A stretch of DNA of 64,000 nucleotides from Myxococcus guangdongensis (GCF_024198255.1 NZ_JAJVKW010000009.1:1-64000); one strand, 5' to 3'. Counted from the first letter of the stretch, positions 25,463 through 34,190 are shown. Notes: generated by a model not told the origin, from the sequence alone. Numbers and translations: made by a program.

Positions 25463-28279
25463 ATGCCGTTGCAGGTCGAGATGGATCCGAGTGGAGGCGT
25501 CCGCATCGCCTACGACCTCGAGTGGTTGCACGACGTCATGCTCGCGTCCTCCGGGTCCATGGTGGCCTTTCGTTACTTCTCCGCCACGGAGCCCGCGAAG
25601 GGCGAGTCCAAGAAGGCCGGGGGAAAGACGGGTGGGGCCCACAAGCCTGGGGCCAAGAAGAGCGGGCCGGAGATCAACCGGGTCTATCCCCGCTCGAACG
25701 GACCGGGCTTCCTCCTGTTGGAGAAGACCCCGACCCTCGACACGGCCCCCAAGGCGGGAGGGCGCCATCACCGCGAGGTGGGCCGCTTGGAGCGACTCTG
25801 CGCTCTCTTCGAGACCGGGACTCAGGGCCTGCGCGTCCCCCTGAGCGACATCGCCATCCTGTCCAAGCGAGCGGTCTGCGTGGCGGTGGTCGAAAGCTGC
25901 AAGGCCGTGAACTTCACCATCAGCGGAGGCGCCCCGGTGGAGGAGCGCCGGAGTCCGGGCTGGAGGATTCATGGCTACCCGATGCTCTGCGTCATCGGGA
26001 GGCACGCAGGGGGTTTTCCCGCGAACCAGGGGCAGTGGCGGGCCGTCCAATGTGTCTTCGGCGCGAAGCTCACCCAGTTGATCCGGGCCGCGCGAATCGG
26101 CCTCGAGGTCGTTTCGAGAGAAGGCTTCGGCTCGGTGTTTCCGACCCTCGCGGATCTCCCCAACGGAATCCGGCTCGACCCGGGGCTGCTGCCGCCCGAA
26201 GCGGGCACCCTTGCGATCGCCACTGCGCTGCGGTTCACGGACGCGTTCATCAGCGCCATGCGGAAGTCCACGGCCCCGCTCGCGACGATCGACGGATTGG
26301 GTGGCATGGATGAAACGAAGCTCGCCGGTGTCGACCGCCTGATGTCCGCGTTGCTCGAGTTGATGCGGACCTCCCCCGCGCTTGCGCCCGGCGATTGCGC
26401 CGCGTTCGTCACGAAGTTCGACAACAGGGCCGCCAGCTACAGTCCGGCGGCCATCGAAGGGCTGGTCGAATATCACCTGGAGGGGGTGCCGGTCCCCGTG
26501 GGAGCGATTGGGTTGAAGGACCGCTCCAAGCAAAGGGGGGACTGGAATTACGGTTCAGACTCCGAGGATGAGGGGGAGTGGGCTTCGCCGTCGAAGACGC
26601 CTTCGAAGGGCGACGGTGATGCGGACGTCGTGGTCGCCAATTCCATCGTCGTCAAGAAGGTTTCGTTGATCACCGGCATGGCCGCGCTCCGGATGGCCAC
26701 GAGCTACGGGATGCGGTACTCGAAGTGGCTGTACTCGGACGAAGGCAGTCTGAATGAGAGTCCATTGAAGGACACGCAGTGGGTCGGCACCTGGGCGCCT
26801 TATTTCGAACTCGACCAGGACGAACTCTTCAAGAAGTTGCCTTCGACGAATGGCGTTCGTGTGTTGATCTTCGATGGCGCTCCCAATCCCATCAACATCC
26901 CGGATGCACCCTCTGTCTTCGGGCAGGTGGGGCTGGGGGCCATCGTCATCGACACGACGAACAACACGACGCGCGAGAAGGCTGAGTACCTGTCGCACTT
27001 CGTGGGGGCCCTGGCGCGCTCCCAGGTGCGAGGCGCCGCCGGCGGTGTCCTGCTGATGGTTGACAGCGCGAGCAAACATCCGACGGGGGGTGACCTCGTC
27101 CACGGGGTCATGCGCATCTGTGGCACCCGTGGCTCGGTCGACACCTTCATCGACAAGACGCTCAAGCCCCACCTCTTGTTCAAGCTCGGGAAGGACAAGG
27201 AGAAGGAGCTGGGCTGGGAGAAGAAGTTGTCCGTCCTGTCCCCCGAGGAGACGCGCATGAGGCGGCGGCTGCTCGACATCCGGATGCTGATGCGCAACGC
27301 GGACCTCCTCAACGCGGGCATCGCCATCGGGGGGCTTGGCTCCAAGCTCGGGGGCGCCGTGTCGGGTGTCGCGAGGGTCGGAGCCTCCGTGACGGGGGGC
27401 CCGAGAGTCGGTGGTCGCGGTGGCGAAGGCCCGCCTCCGGCGCCGGTCCTCGATGTCCCGTTGTTGACCCCGAACAATCTGGGCCGAGTCCGGCGAGTCG
27501 TGCTTGCGGCGCTTCCGATGCCGGTCGCGGCCGTCGCGCCGCCGCAGAAGGAGGGCTCCGCGTCGGTGGGGCCAGGGCCGATTCCAGTCGAGAAGAAGGA
27601 CACGGACTCCGCGAAGAAGGCCTACGCGGCACAAGGCGCCTTCGCTGGCCCGGTCCATCACATCCCGGACCTGACCCGCGACGACTCCTATTACGAAGAA
27701 AACGACATCTACAATCTCCAGCGCTACCTGCTGCGAGGCCACGCGAACGTCGCGGTCCTCGAGGGAGTCGACAGGCGCCAGTGGCTGGAGATGAACCGGA
27801 ACTTCTTCACGACGGAATACCACCCCGCCATCACCACCGCGACAGACACCATCATCCAGCCGCTCCAGCGCAACAACAATCACTGGGCGCTCGTCTTCAT
27901 CACCCTGGGGGCGCGAGGGCCTGGGGGACGCCCGGTGAGGATGCTCTACGTGGACCCGCTCAACCCCAACAACGTCCCGGTCGAGGACCTTCGCCGCCTC
28001 ACGCTTCCGTTCCCGGGGTTGGAGGCTGAGCACTGCTTGCTTCAGTACCAGGACGACATCGGAAATGAGAGCGAGGGAGCGCAGACCAGCTGTGGCGCCT
28101 GGGTCGTCGAGCTGGCGGTGAGGTTGGTCCTGGATCAACACGTCCTGCCTGCCATCAGTCCCAATCGCAAAGCGGCGGCGCTGGCGCTCCGGGCGGCCCA
28201 CCAGCTCGTCATCCGCGATGCTCGGGATTTGGACTGGCCCGTCGCTCCCGCCGACGTCCGACTGCATGTGACGGCGTAG
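25463..28279 (+). CDS. Large protein with C-terminal clan CE (Ulp1-like) cysteine peptidase domain
   Basis: 938 residues. ATG 25463 is preferred over GTG 25454 because AGGAAGG would touch the GTG. No signal peptide. Residues 1-330 and 370-670 match no family I know; a Lys/Gly/Pro linker lies near 50-68, an acidic SDSEDEGEW stretch at 365-373 and a Gly/Pro linker near 640. Residues about 735-900 show the CE order His-Asp-Gln-Cys: RNNNHWALVFI with His807, LYVDPLNP with Asp831, LQYQDD with Gln861/Gln863 (or Gln874 in EGAQ), and TSCGAWVVEL with Cys877. Known CE enzymes cleave SUMO, NEDD8 or ubiquitin, or acetylate like YopJ, and many are secreted effectors. The domain call rests on motif order and spacing only. 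The substrate and route out of the cell, if any, are unknown. Confidence 0.7.
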   Translation: MPLQVEMDPSGGVRIAYDLEWLHDVMLASSGSMVAFRYFSATEPAKGESKKAGGKTGGAHKPGAKKSGPEINRVYPRSNGPGFLLLEKTPTLDTAPKAGGRHHREVGRLERLCALFETGTQGLRVPLSDIAILSKRAVCVAVVESCKAVNFTISGGAPVEERRSPGWRIHGYPMLCVIGRHAGGFPANQGQWRAVQCVFGAKLTQLIRAARIGLEVVSREGFGSVFPTLADLPNGIRLDPGLLPPEAGTLAIATALRFTDAFISAMRKSTAPLATIDGLGGMDETKLAGVDRLMSALLELMRTSPALAPGDCAAFVTKFDNRAASYSPAAIEGLVEYHLEGVPVPVGAIGLKDRSKQRGDWNYGSDSEDEGEWASPSKTPSKGDGDADVVVANSIVVKKVSLITGMAALRMATSYGMRYSKWLYSDEGSLNESPLKDTQWVGTWAPYFELDQDELFKKLPSTNGVRVLIFDGAPNPINIPDAPSVFGQVGLGAIVIDTTNNTTREKAEYLSHFVGALARSQVRGAAGGVLLMVDSASKHPTGGDLVHGVMRICGTRGSVDTFIDKTLKPHLLFKLGKDKEKELGWEKKLSVLSPEETRMRRRLLDIRMLMRNADLLNAGIAIGGLGSKLGGAVSGVARVGASVTGGPRVGGRGGEGPPPAPVLDVPLLTPNNLGRVRRVVLAALPMPVAAVAPPQKEGSASVGPGPIPVEKKDTDSAKKAYAAQGAFAGPVHHIPDLTRDDSYYEENDIYNLQRYLLRGHANVAVLEGVDRRQWLEMNRNFFTTEYHPAITTATDTIIQPLQRNNNHWALVFITLGARGPGGRPVRMLYVDPLNPNNVPVEDLRRLTLPFPGLEAEHCLLQYQDDIGNESEGAQTSCGAWVVELAVRLVLDQHVLPAISPNRKAAALALRAAHQLVIRDARDLDWPVAPADVRLHVTA

Positions 28280-28323
28280 GCACGCTCCGCGCCTTGACTT
28301 GGAGTGAGGGTTGACTCCGGCGT

Positions 28324-28366
28324 GCCATCTCATTCACGTGAGATGATTCTCATTGTCTGAGATGGC
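28324..28366. promoter_or_regulatory. Nested TGAGAT palindromes (terminator or operator)
   Basis: Outer arms gccatctca (28324-28332) and tgagatggc (28358-28366) are exact complements. Inside them is a second inverted repeat, TGAGA-tgat-TCTCA (28339-28352). The half-site TGAGA(T) thus occurs four times in alternating orientation. It lies 45 bases past the protease stop and about 195 bases before the next gene. It could be a hairpin terminator without a clean T-run, or an operator for the downstream membrane-protein pair. Confidence 0.45.
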
Positions 28367-28561
28367 GGGCGGGCGCTGACTGCTTTCCTGGTGCTCCAAG
28401 GACGCTGACAGGGAATGCGGGACTTTGGGCGCGGTGGCCCGTCTCGCGAATGTTTCGGAGTCGAAAAATGGCTGCCAGTCGTTTATAGGTGACCGAACGT
28501 TCGCTGAGGCTCGTGCCCCGGTCGGCCCGCTGGGAGTCGTCCCCTGAAGTACTCACACTCG

Positions 28562-29263
28562 TTGGTTTTTCCCACGCACACGCTGTACTGGCTCGCGGGG
28601 GGAATCGTCCTCATCTACTTCGTGCTCGCGATGGTGCTCACGCCCGCGGGCATCCACCTGTTGCCGGTGGACATGGTGAAGGGGATGGTGCGCAGTCAGA
28701 CGGGGTTCGCCTTCGCGCTGCTCGGCATCCCCTGCGGGCTGTACCTGATTCTCTGGCGCGCGGGCGACCTCTTCTACTGGATGTTCTCCCCGAGCTCGCT
28801 GGAGCTGGACGCCCGTGGCATCCACGTGGGCAAGACGTCCGTCTTGTGGCGCGACATGACGAGCATCGTGCGCGAGCACAACAACGAGTGTCTCATCCTC
28901 GCGCACCGTGGCAGCAAGTACCGCCTGCGGCTCCACCTGTGGAGTGACTCGGACGAGCTGGAGGCCGTGGTCACCCAGCAGGTCATCTCCATGCTCCTGC
29001 CCGTCATCCGTCGTCAGGTGGTTCGCGGCGAGCAGGTGGGCTTCGGCCCGCTGTCGGTCCGCGCCGAGGGGCTGGTCTTCAAGAAGAAGCTCATCGAGTG
29101 GGACGACATCGAGTCGCTGCGGCTGCAGGACGACTTCGAGCAGGGCGTCTCCACGCGGGAGCTGCACATCCTCGCGAACGGTCGGCTGCACAAGATTGAC
29201 GAGGAGAAGATCCTCAACGCGCCCGTCCTGTTCTCCTACCTCTCAGACCGGCTCGCCGGCTGA
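28562..29263 (+). CDS. Membrane protein with PH-like domain
   Basis: 233 residues if the TTG at 28562 is the start; no good ribosome-binding site is visible and a CTG at 28544 would also work, so the start is uncertain. Two membrane helices lie in the first 80 residues (LYWLAGGIVLIYFVLAMVL, GFAFALLGIPCGLYLILW). The remaining 150 residues contain two similar beta-rich halves (SLELDARGIHVGKTSVLWRDM and LSVRAEGLVFKKKLIEWDDI), like bacterial PH (bPH2) domains facing the cytoplasm. It is followed after 36 bases by a smaller protein of the same layout, probably one operon. Function unknown. Confidence 0.65.
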   Translation: MVFPTHTLYWLAGGIVLIYFVLAMVLTPAGIHLLPVDMVKGMVRSQTGFAFALLGIPCGLYLILWRAGDLFYWMFSPSSLELDARGIHVGKTSVLWRDMTSIVREHNNECLILAHRGSKYRLRLHLWSDSDELEAVVTQQVISMLLPVIRRQVVRGEQVGFGPLSVRAEGLVFKKKLIEWDDIESLRLQDDFEQGVSTRELHILANGRLHKIDEEKILNAPVLFSYLSDRLAG

Positions 29264-29299
29264 GCGCTTCCCCATCACCCCACCGTCAGGCAGCACATC

Positions 29300-29785
29300 A
29301 TGGAACTCTACCGATCCGCTCCGTCGAAGGCGAAGTCGAACCAGCCCCAGCATTTCTATTACTCGCGCACGAAGCTCCTCATCGGCACCGTCATCTGGGT
29401 GCTGGCCACGGCGTTCTTCGGCTACCTCGCGTTCTCCGCGCGGGACAAGGGCGCGGGCGTGCTCGCCTTCGCCGGGCTCATCCTGTTCGGCTGTCTGGTG
29501 ATGCTGGTCAACTGCATCAAGCCGATGGTGCTGGGCAAGATGGACCAGCCCGGGCTCACCATCGGCTATGACGGCATCCACTTCGCGGATGGCGTGCACA
29601 TCGCGTGGGAGCACATCGAGGAGAACACCTACCTCGACCAGTCCTACATGGGCATCCCCATCGGGAAGTTCGTGGTCATCAAGACCACGCTGAAGAAGCC
29701 CAAGGGAAAGCAGTACCGCGTGGCCGCGCTCGCCATGTCGAGTGACGAGTACCTGGCCACCTGCGACCGCTACAGCCAGCGCTGA
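29300..29785 (+). CDS. Membrane protein with STM3941-like PH fold
   Basis: 161 residues, ATG at 29300. Two membrane helices (LLIGTVIWVLATAFFGYLAF at about 30-50 and VLAFAGLILFGCLVMLVN at about 57-74) are followed by a PH-like beta domain (GLTIGYDGIHFADGVHIAWEHI). The layout repeats that of its upstream neighbour and resembles STM3941-family proteins. The two form a likely two-gene operon of membrane-anchored PH-domain proteins. There are no catalytic motifs. The role is unknown. Confidence 0.7.
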   Translation: MELYRSAPSKAKSNQPQHFYYSRTKLLIGTVIWVLATAFFGYLAFSARDKGAGVLAFAGLILFGCLVMLVNCIKPMVLGKMDQPGLTIGYDGIHFADGVHIAWEHIEENTYLDQSYMGIPIGKFVVIKTTLKKPKGKQYRVAALAMSSDEYLATCDRYSQR

Positions 29786-29894
29786 AGCCCTCGCTCGCCG
29801 GTCGTCCCCAGGCGGCCGGCCGTCCCCGTGTGTTCGTGGCACGGGGACCTTCGTGTCGCTTGGGGTGACCGGCCCTCCGGTCTACCCTCGGGGG

Positions 29895-30503
29895 ATGAGT
29901 TCCGAGCACCGCACCGCGATTCTCGACGCCGCCACGGACAGCTTCTCCCGGCTCGGCTTCAAGAAGACCTCCATCGAGGACATCGCGAAGCGCGCGGGCA
30001 TCGGGAAGGGGACCGTCTACCTCCACTTCGAGAGCAAGGAGGCCCTGCTCGGCGCCGTCATCGACCGGACCCGGGGTGAGGCGCTCGTCGACCTCGAGGC
30101 CGCGGTGCGTGGGGCGCGGACTCCGGAGGCGAAGCTGCGCACGTTCATCGAAGTGCGCGAGGCACAGCTCACCCGCGTGACGCGGACGCTCTCGCTCCCC
30201 GAGTCGGCGATGCTCGAGTTCATCCCCGTCGCTGAGCCCTTCCTCCGGGAGGACCGGGCGCGGGAGCTCGCGCTCCTGGAGTCCATCATCGTCGAGGGGA
30301 AGGCGCAGGGGGCCTTCATCGTCCGCGAGCCCCGGAGCGTCGCGCTGGGGTTGCTGGCCGGGCTCCACGGCATCACGGGGATGCTCCTCACCTCGGTCGA
30401 GGGCGCCCATCAGCGAGCGGCGCTCTCGGAGATGCTGGAGCTGGTGCTGCGTGGGCTGACCCTGAAGACATCCGTTTCCAATGACACTCTCTCGAGAGGA
30501 TGA
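29895..30503 (+). CDS. TetR/AcrR-family transcriptional regulator
   Basis: 202 residues, ATG at 29895 after a CTCGGGGG stretch. The N-terminal helix-turn-helix is textbook TetR (AILDAATDSFSRLGFKKTS, IEDIAKRAGIGKGTVYLHF). The C-terminal ligand domain is about 140 residues with no recognisable ligand signature. Such proteins usually repress neighbouring genes, but nothing next to it is an obvious efflux or catabolic target, so its regulon is unclear. It could control the small lipoprotein gene 78 bases downstream. Confidence 0.88.
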   Translation: MSSEHRTAILDAATDSFSRLGFKKTSIEDIAKRAGIGKGTVYLHFESKEALLGAVIDRTRGEALVDLEAAVRGARTPEAKLRTFIEVREAQLTRVTRTLSLPESAMLEFIPVAEPFLREDRARELALLESIIVEGKAQGAFIVREPRSVALGLLAGLHGITGMLLTSVEGAHQRAALSEMLELVLRGLTLKTSVSNDTLSRG

Positions 30504-30580
30504 CGGCGGGGGACGCTTCGAGACTTCCGGTGAGCGCGGGTAGAGTCGCGCGGTTGTCCATGGATGCCGGGGGTACGCAC

Positions 30581-30988
30581 ATGAAGCGGTCTGGAGTCAT
30601 GTTGGCGTTGTTCGTCGCGCTTTCGTTCATCGGATGTGGAGGGACGGAGCTGGAGCCCGGCTCCGCGGCGCCTTCGGAGGAGGGCGCGACGCATTCCCAG
30701 CTCGCGGTGTGTACCGTGACGTGTCCGGGGGCCGCGAACGCGTCCTGTTCGGGGATGACGTGCACCGGGACGGATGGGCAGGGCGTCACGTGTGACGGCG
30801 TGTTCACCCCTTGTGCCACGTCGACCTGCGACGGTCTGCCGCAGTGCTACCTGTACGCGAACTCGCCTTGCCTCAGGAGAGAGATTGGAACCCAGATTGC
30901 GTGCTGCAACTCCGCCGGGAATCCGGACGGCGTGATCTGCACGGCCGCCCAGAACTCGCCCACGGGCGCGGCGTGGCGATTCTTCTGA
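30581..30988 (+). CDS. Small cysteine-rich lipoprotein
   Basis: 135 residues from ATG 30581 (an in-frame ATG at 30560 is possible). The signal MKRSGVMLALFVALSFIGC has the lipid Cys at 19. The mature part has about 12 Cys in a tight pattern (VCTVTCPGAANASCSGMTC, TPCATSTCDGLPQC, SPCLRREIG, IACCNSAGN, GVICT), implying a disulphide-knotted surface protein. No enzyme motif. It follows the TetR gene on the same strand. Confidence 0.7.
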   Translation: MKRSGVMLALFVALSFIGCGGTELEPGSAAPSEEGATHSQLAVCTVTCPGAANASCSGMTCTGTDGQGVTCDGVFTPCATSTCDGLPQCYLYANSPCLRREIGTQIACCNSAGNPDGVICTAAQNSPTGAAWRFF

Positions 30989-31030
30989 GGTCCTCTGCGT
31001 CGGAGTGAGCGTGCTCGGGAGCTTCGGGTC

Positions 31031-31843
31031 ATGACGTCGCGCCGCATGTGGCTCCCGCGGCAGGGGCGCGCGGTGGGGGTGGACTGGAGTGGCGCGGTCC
31101 ACGCCCACCGGAAGGTCTGGGCCGCCACCGTGGAGTTCGAGAACGCACGCGCGCGGCTCGTGTCGCTCCTTCGCCCTTTCTCCTCCGGAGGCGCGCTCGC
31201 GGTGGCGGAGGGACTGGGGCCCTGGTTGATGGCCCAGGACGTCGACGTGGCCGGGCTCGACTTCTGCTTCAGCCTGGAGGCGAGCCAGCTCCAGCGACTG
31301 GGGCTCCCCGTGACGGGGCCCACGCGATTGGGGGCCGCGGTGACGAAGGCCTATGTGTCGGTCGAACAGTTCAGGGACGCGGTGGGGCCGGAGAAGAAGC
31401 GCGTCACGGACGTGAGGTGCTCCGCGCCGTTCGCGCCCACGAACCTGCGCATGTTCAGACAGACGTACTGGGGGCTGCGGGCGCTCGGGGGCTGGCGCGG
31501 GGCCGTGCCTCCGTGGAGCACGCATCCCGGTCCCGCGGTGGTGGAGGTCCTCCCCGCCGAGGTCGTCCGTTGGCTGGGTTTGCCGAAGACATACAAAGGC
31601 CGTGACTTCGACGAGCGTCGCCGCGACATCCTCCGACGTGTGCGTGATGCCACCGGGCTCGTCATCTCCACCCGGGATTCGCTCACCCTGGTCTCCGATG
31701 CGGATGGTGACGCGCTCGATTCGCTCCTCGCCGCGCTGTCGGCCGCGTCGGCCTGGGCGTCGGGGTTCAGCGGCGCTCCCGCCTCGGCGGTGCGCTCGGG
31801 AGAAGGGTGGATCTACTCGGTGCTGGAGCGCCCCGAGTCGTAG
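31031..31843 (+). CDS. DUF429-like protein (RNase H-like fold)
   Basis: 270 residues, ATG at 31031. The N-terminal GRAVGVDWSGA is the first strand of an RNase H/actin-like fold, with the acidic residue Asp18. The C-terminal SDADGDALDSLLAALSAASAW matches the DUF429 ending, where acidic residues would complete a metal site. The middle has VVEVLPAEVVRWLGLPKTYKG and DERRRDILRRVRDATGL, also as in DUF429 (a Tyr/Lys segment after the E-x-P). These are predicted nucleases or nucleases-like proteins by fold, with no tested role I can cite. It overlaps nothing and is convergent with the membrane kinase gene. Confidence 0.6.
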   Translation: MTSRRMWLPRQGRAVGVDWSGAVHAHRKVWAATVEFENARARLVSLLRPFSSGGALAVAEGLGPWLMAQDVDVAGLDFCFSLEASQLQRLGLPVTGPTRLGAAVTKAYVSVEQFRDAVGPEKKRVTDVRCSAPFAPTNLRMFRQTYWGLRALGGWRGAVPPWSTHPGPAVVEVLPAEVVRWLGLPKTYKGRDFDERRRDILRRVRDATGLVISTRDSLTLVSDADGDALDSLLAALSAASAWASGFSGAPASAVRSGEGWIYSVLERPES

Positions 31844-31867
31844 CGCACCGGCGTCACGTTGCGCGAT

Positions 31868-33667
31868 TCAGCTCGGTGCGCGCAGCTTGCGCGTGGCCTG
31901 GAGCTCCGTGGGCGCGGCCTCCACGGGAGCCACGAGCTGGGTGGGGATGAGCTCCACCGGCGCCACCACGGGCGTGCGCGACTGGAGCGCCTCCACCTGC
32001 TCGGGCGTCGGGTCGCTCAGCTCCGCGAGCTCGCGCTCATGCGTGTACTGCTCCGCGAAGTTCTCGCGCAGCCACCGCGCCAGATTCACCGGGGGCAGCG
32101 TGTGCCTCAGCGCCTCCAGCGCGAGTTCCATCTGCCGCGCATCCTCGAAGCGCCGCGCCGGCATGGGATGCAGCGCCCGGTCGACGACGCCCCGCAACTT
32201 GCGATTCGCCTCGGGCGCCTCGGGCCCATCCCACGACGCACGCTGCTGGAGGCTCAGGCTGATGACGCCCGGCAGCTCCCCCCACAGCAATTCATGCAGC
32301 ACGCAGCCGAGCGCATACACATCCCCGGACACCGTCGCCGGGGCCCCCGCCCTCCGCTCGGGCGGCATGTAGGCGACCTTGCCGATGACATCCCCCTCCT
32401 GGGTGAGGTGACTCAGCGCGGGCACGGACGCGGTCGCCGCCGAGCGCTCCTGTGGCGCGCCCAGCCCGTGCGCGATGCCGAAGTCCACCACCTTCACCAT
32501 GCCGTCGAACGTCACCACCAGGTTGTCCGCGCTGATGTCCCGGTGGATGACGCCGCGCTCGTGTGCGTACGCCAGCCCCCGCAGCGACTGCACGCAGACC
32601 TCCACCGCCACCTCGAGCGGCACCACGCCCCCGCGCCGCACCAGCCGCGCGAGCTTCAGCGCATTCACCCCGTTCAGGTACTCCATGACGATGAACCACG
32701 CGCCATCGACCTGTCCCAGGTCATGCACGGAGACGAGGTTCGGGTGGTGCAGCCGCGCCGCCGTGCGCGCCTCGCCGATGAAGCGCTGCAGCCGCACCGC
32801 GAGGTCCTCGCCGCCCTCGTCCACCATCCGCTTGAGCACCACCAGCCGGTGGAACCCCGCCCGCCCCGTGCGCACCGCGAGCCACACCTCGCCCATCCCG
32901 CCCCGTCCCAACCGCATGAGCCGCCGGTAGCGGTGGATGCCCGTGCCCAGGTCCGCGCCCCTCAGCGAGCGCGCGGTGAGAATCGCGAGCGCCGTCGTCG
33001 CCAGCATCAGGAAGGGAATCCCCACCAGCGTGGTGAGGGACGGCCCCGTCATCCACCCCAGGTCCACCGCCAGCTCCCGCCCCAGGATGCCGAGCGCACA
33101 CAGCGCGGCGAGCAACACCGCCACCGCCATGGCGCCGCGCCGCTTGAGCGCTCGCAGCGCCTCCACCGCCCAGGTCCCGCCCACCGTGAAGGCGAGCAAC
33201 CAGAACATGGGCAACCCCAGGCTGGAGGTCGCCCGGCCCAGCTCCGCCGGCGTCATCCGGATGCTCGCGCTCGCCAGCACCGAGCCCAGCACGTCCACGA
33301 TGCGCAGCCCGCCGAAGGCCACCGCCAGCGCCACCAACACCTTGCGCCAGGGCGTCAGCGGCAAATCGAGCAGCGCCCACAGCACCCGCAGCAGCGTGTA
33401 GGGAAGGGGGATGGCCATCAACGCGCCCAACAACAGCCAGGGCCGCGTGTCGATGAACAGCCGCCCCGCCTCGTGGCTCGTCACGCCGGTGGAGAAGCTC
33501 AGCGCCGCGAAGCCCAGGAAGCTCGTGGCGAGCCAGAGCTGCACGCGCTGGGAGCGCACCGCGCCCCACGTCGCCAGATGCACCAGCGCGAGCACCAGGA
33601 AGGCGCCGGCCAAGGCGAGATGCAACATGGTGTAGGGCGTCACGACGCGGGAGCCTAATCCAGGCAT
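31868..33667 (-). CDS. Multi-pass membrane Ser/Thr protein kinase
   Basis: 599 residues. The first 235 residues contain about seven hydrophobic helices (MLHLALAGAFLVLALVHLAT, LLLGALMAIPLPYTLLRVLW, VAVLLAALCALGIL and others), a 7TM-like sensor. The kinase domain runs from about 247 to 510: GRGGMG at 254-259, Lys279, HRDISADN with Asp377, DFG Asp395 and YMPPE. HRDIS in place of HRDLK is common in myxobacterial kinases and leaves the catalytic Asp intact. The start could also be GTG or ATG about 13 codons later; the ribosome-binding sites are weak. It lies 79 bases downstream of the pigment operon on the same strand, separated by a weak CCACC/GGTGG hairpin. Its signal is unknown. Confidence 0.88.
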   Translation of the reverse strand: MPGLGSRVVTPYTMLHLALAGAFLVLALVHLATWGAVRSQRVQLWLATSFLGFAALSFSTGVTSHEAGRLFIDTRPWLLLGALMAIPLPYTLLRVLWALLDLPLTPWRKVLVALAVAFGGLRIVDVLGSVLASASIRMTPAELGRATSSLGLPMFWLLAFTVGGTWAVEALRALKRRGAMAVAVLLAALCALGILGRELAVDLGWMTGPSLTTLVGIPFLMLATTALAILTARSLRGADLGTGIHRYRRLMRLGRGGMGEVWLAVRTGRAGFHRLVVLKRMVDEGGEDLAVRLQRFIGEARTAARLHHPNLVSVHDLGQVDGAWFIVMEYLNGVNALKLARLVRRGGVVPLEVAVEVCVQSLRGLAYAHERGVIHRDISADNLVVTFDGMVKVVDFGIAHGLGAPQERSAATASVPALSHLTQEGDVIGKVAYMPPERRAGAPATVSGDVYALGCVLHELLWGELPGVISLSLQQRASWDGPEAPEANRKLRGVVDRALHPMPARRFEDARQMELALEALRHTLPPVNLARWLRENFAEQYTHERELAELSDPTPEQVEALQSRTPVVAPVELIPTQLVAPVEAAPTELQATRKLRAPS

Positions 33668-33746
33668 CCCGCTGGTCGCGAATTACGCCTTAGCCGGGGC
33701 TCAAACCAAGCCACCCGGGGTGGTCGAGGACCCCCGTGGAAAGGCG

Positions 33747-34190
33747 CTACTTCTTGCCCGCGACCTTCGCGTACGTGCCCTTGAGGGCGACGCCGATGGC
33801 GAAGGTGCCGGCGTGGCACTCGATTTCCGTCGCGTGCTGCAGCTCGTTCTTCCGGTAGTAGCTGACGATGCCGACCACGGCGTTGGCGCCGCGCTTCTTG
33901 GCGCCCTCTTGGAGGGCGATTAGCGCGGAGAGGGTGGCCCACTTGCAGCCCTCCTCGTCGGACTTGTTGATGCCGTTGGTCTTCTTGTTGGTGACGTCCT
34001 CGCCGAACTCCTTGACGATGTCGGGCGTCTTGGCGCCGGCCAGGTAGAACCGCACCGTGCCGTCCAGCTTCTCCTGGGCCTGGGGCATCGCCAGGACTTC
34101 CTTGAGCGGAATCATCACCACGGTGTCGCGCGCCAGGGCCGGGGTGGAGGCGGTGAGCGCGAGCAGCGACAGCAGCATTGCCTTCTTCAT
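33747..34190 (-). CDS. APE-cluster periplasmic protein (YbjQ-like, often misnamed excinuclease)
   Basis: 147 residues, ATG at 34190 with GGAG upstream. The signal peptide MKKAMLLSLLALTASTPALA is followed by RDTVVMIPLKEVLAMPQAQ and a conserved ANAVVGIVSYYRKNE segment typical of YbjQ/DUF74-like folds. Proteins of this kind sit in many aryl polyene clusters and are often annotated as excinuclease ATPase subunit; no ATPase or UvrA motif is present here. It is the last gene of the operon, 11 bases after the ketosynthase. Its role in pigment assembly or export is unknown. Confidence 0.75.
   Translation of the reverse strand: MKKAMLLSLLALTASTPALARDTVVMIPLKEVLAMPQAQEKLDGTVRFYLAGAKTPDIVKEFGEDVTNKKTNGINKSDEEGCKWATLSALIALQEGAKKRGANAVVGIVSYYRKNELQHATEIECHAGTFAIGVALKGTYAKVAGKK

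Noticed and set aside
31859-33658. 599-codon plus-strand open frame opposite the membrane kinase
   Set aside because: Exact antisense shadow of the kinase gene, low-complexity Arg/His/Gln composition.
33711-33723. CCACC-cgg-GGTGG hairpin as the operon terminator
   Set aside because: Only a 5-bp stem with a 3-base loop and no T-run; too weak to annotate as a terminator, although it lies in the right place.
33747-34190. Reading the last APE gene as an excinuclease ATPase subunit
   Set aside because: 147 residues with a signal peptide and no ATP-binding motif; the common database label is misleading.
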